In this document: positions 1-9,424 of the stretch, piece after piece
How the letters are laid out: the number at the start of each line of letters is the position of its first letter
Numbering within the stretch: the first letter of the stretch is position 1
Source of the DNA: JBBSEZ01 sp038239195
GTDB taxonomy: Bacteria > Planctomycetota > Planctomycetia > Gemmatales > Gemmataceae
DNA length: 27,236 nucleotides
Assembly (NCBI GenBank): GCA_038239195.1
Contig: JBBSEZ010000084.1
Coordinates: forward strand, 1-27,236
Direction: 5' to 3'
Program-made: the position numbers and the translations under genes
Notes under the pieces: model-generated
What the model was told of the DNA's origin: nothing
Seen by the model: only the letters and a program-made list of their open reading frames with translations
The model's database searches: none

Positions 1-321
1 CGGCCGCGCTGGTGCATCGAGAACCAGGGATTCAACGTGCAGAAGAACAGCGGGCTGAACCTGGAGCACGCCTACAGTGAGGGGGAACACTGGGCGGTCT
101 ACTACTTCCTGTTGCAGATCGCGCACCTGTTGTTGCAACTGCTGGAGAAGGGGAGCCTGCTGAGGCAACTGGCGCGGGAGCAGGGCAAGAACAGCGCGAT
201 GGCGTTCTTCGGCAGCCTGAAGAACGTGGCGGAGCGGCTGCTGGAGAGCCTGCGCAACCTGTTCTGGCCGGAGGAGGCATACGCCGCCGTGCGCATCCAG
301 ATCCGCTTCGACAGCAGTTAG
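1..321 (+). CDS. Transposase, C-terminal part (DDE type), cut by window edge
   Basis: The frame is open from the first base, so the true start lies outside the window; 106 residues are visible. It opens with R-W-C-I-E-N-Q-G-F, which matches the stretch around the third acidic catalytic residue (the E of DDE) of IS4-like transposases, where a W-x-I-E-N/E-x-F pattern is followed by a K and an L-E-H motif (here K at the sixth position after QGF and LEHAY). A hydrophobic helix (YYFLLQIAHLLLQLLEK) and a basic/amphipathic tail follow, as expected for the C-terminal helices of this fold. It ends at TAG 319-321. The exact IS family cannot be named from this piece, and no terminal inverted repeat could be recognised in the 260 bases after the stop. 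It may be a whole element entering from the left or a fragment. Confidence 0.6.
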   Translation, partial: RPRWCIENQGFNVQKNSGLNLEHAYSEGEHWAVYYFLLQIAHLLLQLLEKGSLLRQLAREQGKNSAMAFFGSLKNVAERLLESLRNLFWPEEAYAAVRIQIRFDSS

Positions 322-615
322 CAATCCCGGAGAAGAGGCCAGCCACACTACGGGCGGAGAGAGGAGAGAGCGCGGACAACGCACGACGAAGCCCTGCCGG
401 CTTCGGCGCAGGGGCCGCACCGCCTCGACCGGCCGCCACCACCCTTCCGGAACCAGCGGTTGGGGTCGATCAGCCTGACTTGTCACCGCTGGCGCCGGGC
501 CCCTCCCCTTGACATTGCCTCCGTTCCCTGCTGAGATGCTCCCGCGTCTGCCGGCCTGGCGAGCGTTTCCTCGGGGCTGGCATTGTCGCATCCACCACCC
601 GGGAAGGCCGTCTCG
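322..615. other. Intergenic region between transposase end and giant surface protein
   Basis: No convincing gene is present. Open frames here on both strands have the proline/arginine/serine-rich composition of shadow translation. The first part may hold the 3' end of the transposon carrying the upstream transposase, but I see no clear terminal repeat. A purine-rich GGGAAGG (601-607) sits about 8 bases before the ATG at 616 and is a plausible ribosome binding site for the next gene. No promoter stands out. Confidence 0.4.
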
Positions 616-3600
616 ATGTCCCCTCTCCGCCTACTCCGCGCCTGGCTGGCCTGTCCCCGTAATTTGGATAAGGGGGGGGGGAAATTCCGCCCCTCTGGGC
701 GCTCCCGCCGGGCGCCCCGCCGCGTGGTGTTGTCGCTTGAGACGTTGGAGGAGATACTGCCCCCCAACGACCTCATTTCCGTTCTTGGCACGGCCGGCAT
801 GGCGACCGCTATCGCGCCCTCGCCCCCGTCCGCCCTGATGTCTTACGCCCCTTCCCTCAGCGACCAACCCTCCATCGCGCAGGCCGACAACAGCACGACC
901 TTCCCAGCCATGCGTGCCGTGGTCAGCGCGCCCGCAAGCACGGTGGCGGCCGACGCAACCGCGCAGGCGGTGAGCAATCAGACATTCGTAAGCCTCGCCC
1001 AGACGCCGCTCGATACCAACCCCTTGGCAGTCCAGACTGGCCCGTTCGACAGCAACGCCCCTCCCACCGCCCCCCCGGCCAGCGCGGGGGCGGCGCCTGC
1101 CGCCGATGCGGGCGGTGGTGGCGGTGGTGGCGGGAGCGGTGGGGACAGCGGCGGCGGCGCAGCGCCTGCCGCCCCGTCGGCAACCTCAGCCGGCGCCCTG
1201 GCGTCCGCCGTGACCGCCGGCCAGGCCCTCTTCCAGGCCGCCTCGGCGCTCACGACCGCGCCCCCTCCCCTGGCCGTGCCCCCGGCCGGGCCGACGGCGA
1301 GCCCCCCCGCCAACGGCGGCGGTTCGAGCAACCCGATGGGCCCCTCGGCCCCCGCCTGGGTCATGGGGGCGCCGACGTTTGCCTGGGCGCAGGAACCGGT
1401 CGCGCCTACTGTCGTGAACAACCCCGGCGGCCAGACCAGCGCCGAGGGCGCGGCCGTCTCGCTGCAAGTAGTGGCGACCGACCCGAACGGCCACGCGCTC
1501 AGTTACGCTGCCGTGAACCTGCCGACGGGGCTGAGCATCAACAGCGGCACCGGCCTCATTACCGGGACCGTGGACAGCCACGCCTCTGAGAACTTCTCCG
1601 GCAACTACGCGGTCACGGTGATCGTCTCTAACGGCCACGGTGGCAGCGCCACCCAGAGCTTCCCCTGGATCGTGACCCCCGCGCTGCAGGCCCTCGTGCT
1701 CGCCAGCCCCGGCGACCAGACGACCGCGCAGGGCGATGCCGTCTTCCTCCCGATCAACGCCACGCAGGCCGATGGCGACCCGATCGCGTACTATGCCAGC
1801 AACCTGCCCTCGGGCCTCACCCTCGACAGTTCGGCCGGGCTCATCGACGGCGCCCCCGACGCCAGCGCCGCGCTCGGGCCCTACGCGGTCACCGTCACGG
1901 CGAACGACCAGGGGCAGACGGCCAGCACGACCTTCACCTGGCTGATCACCGCGGCCAACCCTGCGCCGGTGTGGGCGTCGCCGGGCGACCAGACGAACGC
2001 GGCGGGCGACGCGGTCTCGCTGGCGCTGCCGGCGACCGACGCGAACGGCGCCGCGCTAACCTACACCTTCGCGGGCCTGCCGCCGGGGCTGGTTGGCGAT
2101 CCGGCGAGCGGGACGATCAGCGGGACGCTGCCCTTCTCGGCGGCCAGCGCCACGCCCTTCCTGGTGACCGCGACCGCCTCGAACGGGATGGCCAGTTCCA
2201 GCCAGACGTTCGGGTGGGCGGTGGGCACCGGCGGCCTGCTGAGCCCCGGCGACCAGACCAACCGGGAAGGGGACGTCGTCTCGCTCCAGATGGTTGCGGC
2301 CCCCACGAGCGGCGCCCTCGTCTACAGCGCGGACGGCTTGCCGCCCGGCGCGAGCATCAACCCGACGACGGGTCTGATTACGGGGACCATCGCGGCCGGG
2401 GCGGCGGACGGCGGGCCCTCCGCGACGACCGTGACCGCCTCGGACGGCACGACGAACTTCAGCCAGACGTTCGGGTGGGGGGTGACGCCGCGCGTGAGCC
2501 TGGCCCCGATCCCCGACCAGAGCAATGTCGAGGGCGATGCGATCTCGCTGCAAGTGCAGGCGAGCGAGCCGGGCGCCACCTTGAGCTACAGCGCTGAGGG
2601 CCTCCCGCCCGGGGCGAGCGTGAACGCGAGCACGGGCCTGATCGGCGGCACGGTGGCGAGCGGGGCGGCGCTACACGGGCCGTACCTGGTGACGGTGACG
2701 GCGACCGACGGCACCTACAGCAGCAGTCAGGTCTTCACCTGGCAGACGAGGCCCATCGTGGCGCCGGCGGCGCCGGTGGTGACCAACCCGGGCCCGCAGA
2801 GCAGCCAGACGGGCGACCAAGTGTCGTTGCAGGTCCAGGCCGCGTCGCTGGCCGGCTACCCGCTGACGTACTCCGCCACGAACCTGCCGGACGGGGTGGC
2901 CATCGACCCGAACACGGGGCTGATAACGGGCATCGTGGCGGACGACGCCTCCAACAGCATGCCCGACATGGTGACGGTGACGGCGGACGATGGCGTGGGC
3001 GGGACGACCAGCCAGACGTTCCCGTGGGCGGTCAACGCCAGCCCCATCGCCGCGCAGGCGGGGGCGCTTCAGGCGGTGGCCGGGACCGACACGGGCACGA
3101 TCACGGTCGGGACGTTTACCACGCCGGACACGAACAGCCAGGCGGGAGACTTCACGGCCACCATTTCCTGGGGCGACATGACCCTGAGCGACGGGACCGT
3201 CACGGGGGAGAACGGCAGCTTTACGGTGACCGCCGACCACATCTACGCGCAGTCGGGCTCGCTGGTGGTGGGGCTGACGGTGACCAACTCGACCACAGGG
3301 GCCAGCGCCTCGGCGAGCGGGACCGCGAGCGTGGCGGCGGCTCCGTGGGCGCTGACGGGCGGCTTCCAGCAGGGGGCCGTGGCGGGCGAGATGAACAGTC
3401 TGGTGGTGGGCACCATCCAGGACGGCGACCCGAACGTGACGGCCGGCAACTTCAGCGTGATGATCGACCGCGGGGACGGCAGCGGGCCGCAGATGGCGGG
3501 TATGGTGACGCCGCTGGGCAACGGGCTGTGGAGCGTGAGCCTGGCCTCTTTCTACACCCAGACGGGGGCGCACCCCGTGACGCTGACCGTGACGGGCCCG

Positions 3601-5532
3601 GGCGGGGCGGTGCAGACGGCAACGAGCACCATCGAGGTGGGGCACCTCTACGCGGGCGTGCTGTCGAACTTGACGGTGGCCCAGTTCTCGGCGGGCGACT
3701 GGACGGCGCAGGCGTCGGACTTCGCGGCGACGATCGACTGGGGGGACGGGAGCAGCAGCACGGGCACGGTCAGCGGCAGTTACGGGTTCTTCGCCGTGCA
3801 GGGCAGCCACGCCTACGCGGTGGACAGCATCGACGCGCCGTCGAGTGCCTACCAGGTCACGGTGGTGGTGTCGAAGGCGGGGCAGACGGTGCTCTCGGCG
3901 ACGCAGGGCGTCGTCGTGGTCCGGCCGCAGGTGGCGCTCCAGGTGGCGAATGTGGTGGAGAACGCCGACGGCACGGTGAGCAATCAGGTGGTGGCGAGGT
4001 TCGAGGGGCCGGACGTCAGCGACCCGACGAGCGAGTTCGTGGCGTCGGTCAACTGGGGCGACGGCACCACGAGCGCGGGGACGGTCAGCGGCAGCAACGG
4101 GCTGTTCGTGGTGGTGAGCGGGCACTCCTACGCCTCGCCGGGTGCCTACGTCCTCCAGGTGGACGTGTCTCAGGGTTGGAGCACGTTCGGGCTCACCGCC
4201 TTCGGGTTGGGCCTGGCGGCTGCGGCGCCGCCGATCCTGGCCCCGACAGCAAGGCTCGGCGCCGTCGGCGACAGTCTGACGGCGGGGATGTCTTATGGGG
4301 TCCTGTCGGCAACGGACCAGCCGTTTGGCTACCCCAGCCAACTGGCACAGGCGCTCGGCGTGAGCATGAACCTCCCACTCATGAGACCGGCCTTACTGGC
4401 CAGCCCATTAGGGCTTACGCTCGCGAACGCAACATTCGGGCCCCCGAACATCGTTAACTTCTCCGTGTTCCCGAGGGGGGTAGTCCAGGGCGGCCGTCAG
4501 AACGCGAACAACGCGGGGATACAAAATTATGGCGTGCCAGGGGCCACGATCAATGACCTCCTGACCCAAAACGGGACACAGGGGTTCTTGGCGTTGAATG
4601 AATCGGTGTTTTCGCAGCAGATTTTGCAGAACACCAACGGGAGGGGCAAAGGCACCCAGATCCAGCAGGTCCGGCGCATCAACCCCACTATGGTCCTCGT
4701 CAACATCGGCAGCAATGACCTGCTGCAAACCTTTACAAGTTTGGGTAGGGGCGCACGGGCCCCCGTTACGTCCGCAGTCGATTTCTCCATGAGGTTCACG
4801 CAGCTGTTGCGGGAACTGACCGCGGGCAAGAACGCGCCAAACCTCGTGCTGATGACGTTGCCGGACGTGACCAAAAGCCCCCAGTTGATTCCCGTGAACA
4901 ACAAGGCCTTGAAGTTGAGTTGGCCCAGAAACTTCCGTCTCTCCATCGGGGGCCAGGACCTCACCAGACTGCTCCCGTTCATGAGTGTGGTTGCCGGGCC
5001 CGGCGTTGCGAAGGGCAGCTACGTGTCCCTGACGACCGTCCTGTTCAACAACCGGGTGAGGCTTGTGAGAGCGGCAACGGCTGCGGCAGCCGGAATGCCC
5101 CCGGGCAACCTGACCTTCGAGATCACTCAGAACGAAGCGATCTCCCCGGCCCAGTTGGCCGACGTCCAGGCAACCGAGAGGCAGTACAACGCCGTCATCC
5201 AGAGGTACAACGGCGGTGTTCTGAACGGCCAGAAACTCATCACCGTGGACGTCAACAAGTTGTTCTCCGCGGTTGCCGCGGGCAAGGCGCCGCCCATCGC
5301 GCTCGGGGGGAAGCAGATCATTCTGGACGGCTCCTTCTCGGGGGGGGCGGTCAGCGCCGACGGGCTGCACCCGACGTACACCGGCTACGCCCTGGTCGCC
5401 AATACCATCTTGCAAACGCTGGGGAACCTGAACGCCCCCTTCGGCGGCTTCACGCGAGCGCAACTGGCGGGCAAGCAGATCGACCTGGCCAAGGTGCTCC
5501 AGGCCGACACCTACAACCCCAAGCACCCCTGA
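616..5532 (+). CDS. Giant secreted multi-Ig/PKD protein with C-terminal SGNH (GDSL) hydrolase
   Basis: 1638 residues from ATG 616; the frame also has a TTG at 583, but the ATG has the better ribosome binding site. The N-terminus is basic and followed by RRVVLSLETLEEILPPN (about residues 36-52), resembling the LEPR-XLL type of start found on many planctomycete extracellular giants. Residues about 100-260 are Ala/Pro/Gly-rich linker with a poly-Gly run. Residues about 264-810 hold six repeats of the putative-Ig (He_PIG) type, each with a GDxVSLQ strand, a LPxGxxI..TGLIxGT core and an SQTFxW end. Residues about 811-1200 hold four PKD-like repeats with a (D/S)WGDG-like loop. From about 1215 there is an SGNH hydrolase: GDSLTAG with nucleophile Ser1220, a GVPGATI block, GSND with Asn1367, and D-x-L-H with Asp1582 and His1585. 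All catalytic blocks are present, so an esterase or carbohydrate-deacylating activity at the cell surface is likely; the substrate is unknown. A ten-G run lies at codons 19-22. Confidence 0.88.
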   Translation: MSPLRLLRAWLACPRNLDKGGGKFRPSGRSRRAPRRVVLSLETLEEILPPNDLISVLGTAGMATAIAPSPPSALMSYAPSLSDQPSIAQADNSTTFPAMRAVVSAPASTVAADATAQAVSNQTFVSLAQTPLDTNPLAVQTGPFDSNAPPTAPPASAGAAPAADAGGGGGGGGSGGDSGGGAAPAAPSATSAGALASAVTAGQALFQAASALTTAPPPLAVPPAGPTASPPANGGGSSNPMGPSAPAWVMGAPTFAWAQEPVAPTVVNNPGGQTSAEGAAVSLQVVATDPNGHALSYAAVNLPTGLSINSGTGLITGTVDSHASENFSGNYAVTVIVSNGHGGSATQSFPWIVTPALQALVLASPGDQTTAQGDAVFLPINATQADGDPIAYYASNLPSGLTLDSSAGLIDGAPDASAALGPYAVTVTANDQGQTASTTFTWLITAANPAPVWASPGDQTNAAGDAVSLALPATDANGAALTYTFAGLPPGLVGDPASGTISGTLPFSAASATPFLVTATASNGMASSSQTFGWAVGTGGLLSPGDQTNREGDVVSLQMVAAPTSGALVYSADGLPPGASINPTTGLITGTIAAGAADGGPSATTVTASDGTTNFSQTFGWGVTPRVSLAPIPDQSNVEGDAISLQVQASEPGATLSYSAEGLPPGASVNASTGLIGGTVASGAALHGPYLVTVTATDGTYSSSQVFTWQTRPIVAPAAPVVTNPGPQSSQTGDQVSLQVQAASLAGYPLTYSATNLPDGVAIDPNTGLITGIVADDASNSMPDMVTVTADDGVGGTTSQTFPWAVNASPIAAQAGALQAVAGTDTGTITVGTFTTPDTNSQAGDFTATISWGDMTLSDGTVTGENGSFTVTADHIYAQSGSLVVGLTVTNSTTGASASASGTASVAAAPWALTGGFQQGAVAGEMNSLVVGTIQDGDPNVTAGNFSVMIDRGDGSGPQMAGMVTPLGNGLWSVSLASFYTQTGAHPVTLTVTGPGGAVQTATSTIEVGHLYAGVLSNLTVAQFSAGDWTAQASDFAATIDWGDGSSSTGTVSGSYGFFAVQGSHAYAVDSIDAPSSAYQVTVVVSKAGQTVLSATQGVVVVRPQVALQVANVVENADGTVSNQVVARFEGPDVSDPTSEFVASVNWGDGTTSAGTVSGSNGLFVVVSGHSYASPGAYVLQVDVSQGWSTFGLTAFGLGLAAAAPPILAPTARLGAVGDSLTAGMSYGVLSATDQPFGYPSQLAQALGVSMNLPLMRPALLASPLGLTLANATFGPPNIVNFSVFPRGVVQGGRQNANNAGIQNYGVPGATINDLLTQNGTQGFLALNESVFSQQILQNTNGRGKGTQIQQVRRINPTMVLVNIGSNDLLQTFTSLGRGARAPVTSAVDFSMRFTQLLRELTAGKNAPNLVLMTLPDVTKSPQLIPVNNKALKLSWPRNFRLSIGGQDLTRLLPFMSVVAGPGVAKGSYVSLTTVLFNNRVRLVRAATAAAAGMPPGNLTFEITQNEAISPAQLADVQATERQYNAVIQRYNGGVLNGQKLITVDVNKLFSAVAAGKAPPIALGGKQIILDGSFSGGAVSADGLHPTYTGYALVANTILQTLGNLNAPFGGFTRAQLAGKQIDLAKVLQADTYNPKHP
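672..681. repeat. Homopolymer run of ten G within the start of the giant surface-protein gene
   Basis: Ten consecutive G bases cover the end of codon 19 and three glycine codons (GGG x3) of the downstream reading frame, about 56 bases after the ATG and before the conserved N-terminal motif. Loss or gain of one G would shift the frame and abolish the 1638-residue product. Runs of this length are prone to slipped-strand mispairing in bacteria, but no variation can be seen from one sequence. Confidence 0.8.
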
Positions 5533-5643
5533 GCGCACGTGGCACACTCGACGGCGAGCTGCGCGAGCCCGCCATGCAGCTTGCCGGCACGGCGGGCTGA
5601 CGCCGCGCCGCTCGCCACCCCACCCGAGAGCTGGAGGAACGCT

Positions 5644-7269
5644 ATGGGCCACGCACCCCTGGGCCGGCTGCTCCCCGCGCCACCCGCACTCGCCCTGGCC
5701 GGCCTGCTGGCCCTGTGCCTGCCGGCCCCCGCCGCCGCGCCGCCGCACTTCTCTGCCCTGGTCCGCAGGATCGAGGTGGTCAGCCCGCCCGCCGGGGGCG
5801 TCGTCACGGCCCTGGCCTTCTCCCCCGACGGCCGCTCCCTGGCCGCCTGGTGCAACGACATCGTCGTCCGCGTGCTTGACCTCCCCTCCGGCAAAGTCCG
5901 GCACCAGCTGCGCGGCCATTCCGCGGCAACGGGCGTCCTCGCCTTTTCCCCGGACGGCACGCGGCTGGCTACCGCCGACGGCGACGGCGTCGTCAACCCG
6001 GAGGACGCCATCCGCCTCTGGGACGTCCGCACGGGGAAACGAACCCACACCCTGAAGGCTCATCGAGGGGGGTTCATCTCCCTGGCGTTCACGGCCGACG
6101 GCAGGCGCCTTTGCTCCGGCGGCCGCGACAGGCGGGTGATGCTCTGGGACCTGTCCGCGGCGCGGGCGGCCTGCCTGCTGCCCCCCTCGAACAAGCGCGG
6201 CGCGGTCGTGGCGGTGGCGCCGAGCGGGCCGGACGAGGTCGTTGCCCTGACCTGGTCCCTGTCGCTGGAGCGGCTGTCGATGGCGCCGGGGCCGCCCCGA
6301 GAGAGCCGGTCTCTAGCCCCCCCTACCCCCCCCAAAAACTGGGGGTGGGCGATCAAAGGAGAAAGGGGACTGTTCACCCCCGGCGGGCGCGGCGTCGTGG
6401 TTCAGATGATGATCGAGGGCGTGTACGGCTTGCCGCCGGGGGGAAAAGAACTGGTCCGTCTCGTGGCGATCAATCTGCACGGGCCAGGCACTCAATGCTT
6501 CCCTTCCTGCGTGGCGTGCGACCCCTCCGGGCGGCTCGTGGCCGTCGGCACCGACGAGGACACTGCCCTGGCGGAACTGGGCACCGGCAAGCTGGTGGCC
6601 CTGCTCCCTGCGGAGGGCATGGTGAGTGCGCTGGCGTTCAGCCCGTGCGGGCGCTACCTCGCCGTCAGCAACTACAACCGCCCCCTGCGCCCCACGGTGC
6701 AGTTGTGGGACCTGCACCGCCTGGGCAACGCCCCCCCGCCGCCGGCACGCACGGCCGACCAGAGGGAGCAGCGCTGGCAAGAGTTGGTCGGGGAGGAGCC
6801 CCTGGCTGCTTACCGCGCGATGGCGGCCCTGGCATCCTGCGAGGGGGCCGTGCCGCTGCTCCGCGGGAAACTCATCCGCCCGCCCGTGCCGCAGCGGCGG
6901 CTCGACCGGCTCATCGCCGCGCTGGACGACGACGACTTCGCGGTGCGGCGCCGGGCGGAGGGGGAGCTGGCAGCCCTGGAGGGGGAGGCGGAAGCGAGCC
7001 TGCGGCGGGCCCTGGTCGCCGGGCCGAGCGCGGAGGCCGCCCTGCGGCTGCGCCGGCTGCTCGGGCGGCTGTCCCCCGGCGCCCTCTGGCAGCGCCGCGG
7101 CAGGGCCATCGACCTTTTGGAGCGCATCGGCAGCGCCGAGGCGGCTGCGTTGTTGAAGGAGCTGGCCCGGCGTAAGGGGCCGCACTGGGAGGGCGTCGAG
7201 GCGGGCGAGGCCCTCCAGCGGCTCCAGCGGCGCCTTGCGACGGAAGCGAAGGGCGTCGGCGCCCGCTGA
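5644..7269 (+). CDS. Secreted WD40-repeat protein with helical C-terminal region
   Basis: 541 residues. The start is set at ATG 5644 because GGAGG (5633-5637) sits 6 bases upstream and a signal peptide follows directly: a short polar start, a hydrophobic core (ALALAGLLALCL) and an AxA-type site (PAPAAA) near residue 32. A GTG start at 5539 would bury the signal. WD40 repeats follow, with FSPDGRxLA and LWD signatures: VVTALAFSPDG, GVLAFSPDG...IRLWDV, ISLAFTADG...VMLWDL, and a final SALAFSPCG...VQLWDL, with a degenerate stretch in the middle. The last 170 residues (ADQREQRW..., LAALDDDDFAVRRRAEGELAAL, AIDLLERIGSAEAAALLKELA) are helical and HEAT-like; this arrangement is common in Gemmata-type WD40 proteins. 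The role is probably scaffold or binding; no partner is evident. Near residues 222-235 the code contains a C-rich segment that looks like an inserted repeat. Confidence 0.85.
   Translation: MGHAPLGRLLPAPPALALAGLLALCLPAPAAAPPHFSALVRRIEVVSPPAGGVVTALAFSPDGRSLAAWCNDIVVRVLDLPSGKVRHQLRGHSAATGVLAFSPDGTRLATADGDGVVNPEDAIRLWDVRTGKRTHTLKAHRGGFISLAFTADGRRLCSGGRDRRVMLWDLSAARAACLLPPSNKRGAVVAVAPSGPDEVVALTWSLSLERLSMAPGPPRESRSLAPPTPPKNWGWAIKGERGLFTPGGRGVVVQMMIEGVYGLPPGGKELVRLVAINLHGPGTQCFPSCVACDPSGRLVAVGTDEDTALAELGTGKLVALLPAEGMVSALAFSPCGRYLAVSNYNRPLRPTVQLWDLHRLGNAPPPPARTADQREQRWQELVGEEPLAAYRAMAALASCEGAVPLLRGKLIRPPVPQRRLDRLIAALDDDDFAVRRRAEGELAALEGEAEASLRRALVAGPSAEAALRLRRLLGRLSPGALWQRRGRAIDLLERIGSAEAAALLKELARRKGPHWEGVEAGEALQRLQRRLATEAKGVGAR
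6317..6345. repeat. C-rich/G-rich palindromic segment inside the WD40 gene
   Basis: Two C runs (seven C at 6317-6323 and eight C at 6326-6333) are followed after AAAAACT by GGGGGTGGG, so the C and G tracts can pair as a short hairpin. It encodes APPTPPKNWG, which does not fit a WD40 strand, and it lies in the degenerate middle of the protein. It looks like an in-frame insertion of a dispersed non-coding repeat, but no second copy is present in the window. Confidence 0.4.
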
Positions 7270-7499
7270 GGGTTTCGCGAGGCGGCGGCGGGCGGGCGCT
7301 GCCGGCCTGCTTGGGCGCCGACCGTCGATCCCCGACAACCGTTCATGCCGACCCCGGGCGCGCGCAGGGCAGGTCACTCGACCACCTGGCCAACGCTGCC
7401 AGGGCATGGCCACGTTACTTTCGCTCCTCAAGTCCTTGCAGAACCGCCGCTTGTGTCAGAGCAAGGGAGTCACGGGGCCACGGTGGGCAGGTGGCCCCG
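7270..7499. other. Intergenic region without recognisable gene
   Basis: Frames here are continuous with those of the following histidine kinase but translate to arginine/proline-rich sequence unlike any sensor domain. The kinase homology begins abruptly at about 7500, so this segment probably marks the point where the gene lost its 5' part. Confidence 0.4.
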
Positions 7500-9408
7500 A
7501 GCGCTTTCCTGGCGAACATGAGCCACGAGATCCGCATGCCGATGAACGGCATCCTCGGCATGACCGAACTGGTGCTCAACACGAAACTCGACCCGCAACA
7601 GCGCGAATACCTGGAAACCGTCAACGCCTCGGCCGATTCGCTGATGCGGCTGTTGAACGACATCCTCGACTTCTCCAAGATCGAGGCGGGCAAGTTGGAC
7701 CTGGAAACGATCGACTTCAACCTGCGGGACAGCCTCGGCGACACCATGCAAATCCTGGCCATGCGGGCGACCCAGAAGGGGCTCGAACTGGCCTACCTGG
7801 TCCCCCCCGACGTCCCCGACGCCCTGACGGGCGACCCCGGCCGGCTGCGCCAGGTGCTGACCAACCTGATCGGCAACGCCATCAAGTTCACCGAGAAGGG
7901 CGAGGTGGTGGCGTCCGTCCTGGTGGAGTCGCAGACGAAGGAAGAGGTGCTGTTGCACTTCACGGTGACCGACACGGGCATCGGCATTCCGGCGAACAAG
8001 CTGCAACAGATCTTCGACCCTTTCAGCCAGGCCGACAACTCGACCACGCGGCGCTACGGCGGGACCGGGCTGGGGCTGACCCCTTTCGGTGCAGCTAGTC
8101 GCCCTGATGGGCGGTCGCACGTGGGTCCAGAGCGAGGTCGGCAAGGGCAGTACCTTTCACTTCCTCGTCCGCTTCGGCCTGCAACAGGAGACGTCGCGCC
8201 GGCCCTGGCTCACGTCGGAGGCCGTGCAGGGCGTCCCCGTCCTGGTCGTGGACGACAATCGCACGAACCGGCGCATCCTCGAAGACATGCTGGCAACGTG
8301 GGGGATGTTGCCCACGCTGGCGGCGGACGGCCCCTCGGCCCTGGCCGAGATGAAGCGAGCGGCCGCCGCCGGGCGGCCTCACCCCCTCGCGCTCATCGAC
8401 GTCATGATGCCGGACATGGATGGCTTTGCCGTGGCCGAGCGGATCAAAGCGGACCGCGACCTCGCCTCGTGTACCCTGTTGCTCTTGTCGTCAGCCGGGC
8501 AGCCCCTGAATCGCGAGCGCTGCAAGGAACTGGGGATCGTCCGCTGCATGACCAAGCCGGTCAAACAGTTCGACTTGCTGAACGCCATTCGGGACGCCCT
8601 GAGCGCGCCGGGGGCCGAGGAGCAATCTCCAGGACCGCACGCCGCCGCGGCGCCGGGGGCCGTTCTGCCTCTGCGAATCCTCCTGGCCGAGGACGGCCTG
8701 GTCAACCAGCAGGTGGCCGTGGGGTTGCTCGCGCTTCGGGGCCATCGCGTGGTGGTGGCCAACAACGGCAAGGAAGCGCTGGCCGCCCTGGAGAAGGAGC
8801 CGTTCGACCTCGTGCTGATGGACGTGGAGATGCCCGAAATGGACGGCCTGGAGGCCACGATTGCGATTCGCCAGAAGGAGAAGATCACGGGCGGCCACGT
8901 GTGGGTCCTCGCCATGACGGCGCACGCCATGAAGGGGGCCCGGGAGCATTGTTTGCAGGCCGGCATGGACGGTTACCTTTCCAAGCCGATCCAGGCCCGC
9001 TCGCTGTACGAGGCCGTCGAGGCGGTTCGCCCGGCCGCGGCGCCGGCACCGGAAAGGGAAGTCAGGCCGCCGGTCACGGACGTCCTCGACTGGGGCGCGG
9101 CCCTGGAGCGCGTAGGCGGGGAGACGGAGCTTCTGCGGACGATGGCGAGCCTTTTTCTCCAGGAATGCACGCACTTGATGCCCGAGATTCGCCGGGGCAT
9201 CACCAGCAAGGACTGCGTCGTGCTGCGGCGGGCGGCCCACACGCTGCGGGCCTCGGCGGATTATTTTACCGCGAAGGCCGCCGTGGACGCGGCGAGCCGG
9301 CTGGAAGCGATGGGGCGGAAGGGGGACTTGAGCGGCGCGGAAGAAGCCTGGACGGCGCTGGAGTATGAGATCAATCGGCTCCTGCCGGTCCTGGCGTCCT
9401 ACGCGTGA
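7500..9408 (+). pseudogene. Hybrid histidine kinase (HisKA-HATPase-REC-REC-HPt), N-terminally truncated and frameshifted
   Basis: Homology starts at SAFLANMSHEIR (phospho-accepting His codon 7524-7526); the usual sensor and PAS parts are absent and no RBS or good start precedes it. A complete HisKA and HATPase core follows: the N-box GNAIKFTEKGE, the G1 box DTGIGIP and the G2 box GGTGLGLT. The frame then changes at 8080-8083, where a run of four C appears one base longer than needed: relatives read GLGLTIS-x-QLVALMGG, and here the QLVALMGG continues in the next frame. That frame holds REC1 (VLVVDDN; Asp 8398-8400; TKP), REC2 (ILLAEDG; Asp 8821-8823 in LMDVEMPEMDG; SKP) and an HPt domain (AAHTLRASADYF; His 9238-9240), ending at TGA 9406-9408. 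All phosphorelay residues are intact. So this is either a recently broken phosphorelay kinase or a sequencing error in the C run on top of a truncated gene. A free-standing REC-REC-HPt product from GTG 8089 is possible. Confidence 0.75.
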
Positions 9409-9424
9409 TGGAAGGGCCGCGTCG

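Noticed and set aside
2671..4341. Long minus-strand frame opposite the Ig/PKD region, and another at 4408-6063
   Set aside because: His/Arg/Val-rich shadow translation of repetitive GC-rich DNA. No start signal or recognisable domain.
5539..5643. GTG start of the WD40 protein at 5539
   Set aside because: It would place 35 residues before a clear signal peptide, while ATG 5644 has an excellent GGAGG site 6 bases upstream.
8076..8092. Programmed frameshift in the histidine kinase
   Set aside because: There is no slippery heptamer with a downstream structure. The frame difference fits one extra C in a short run, and the gene is already truncated at its 5' end.
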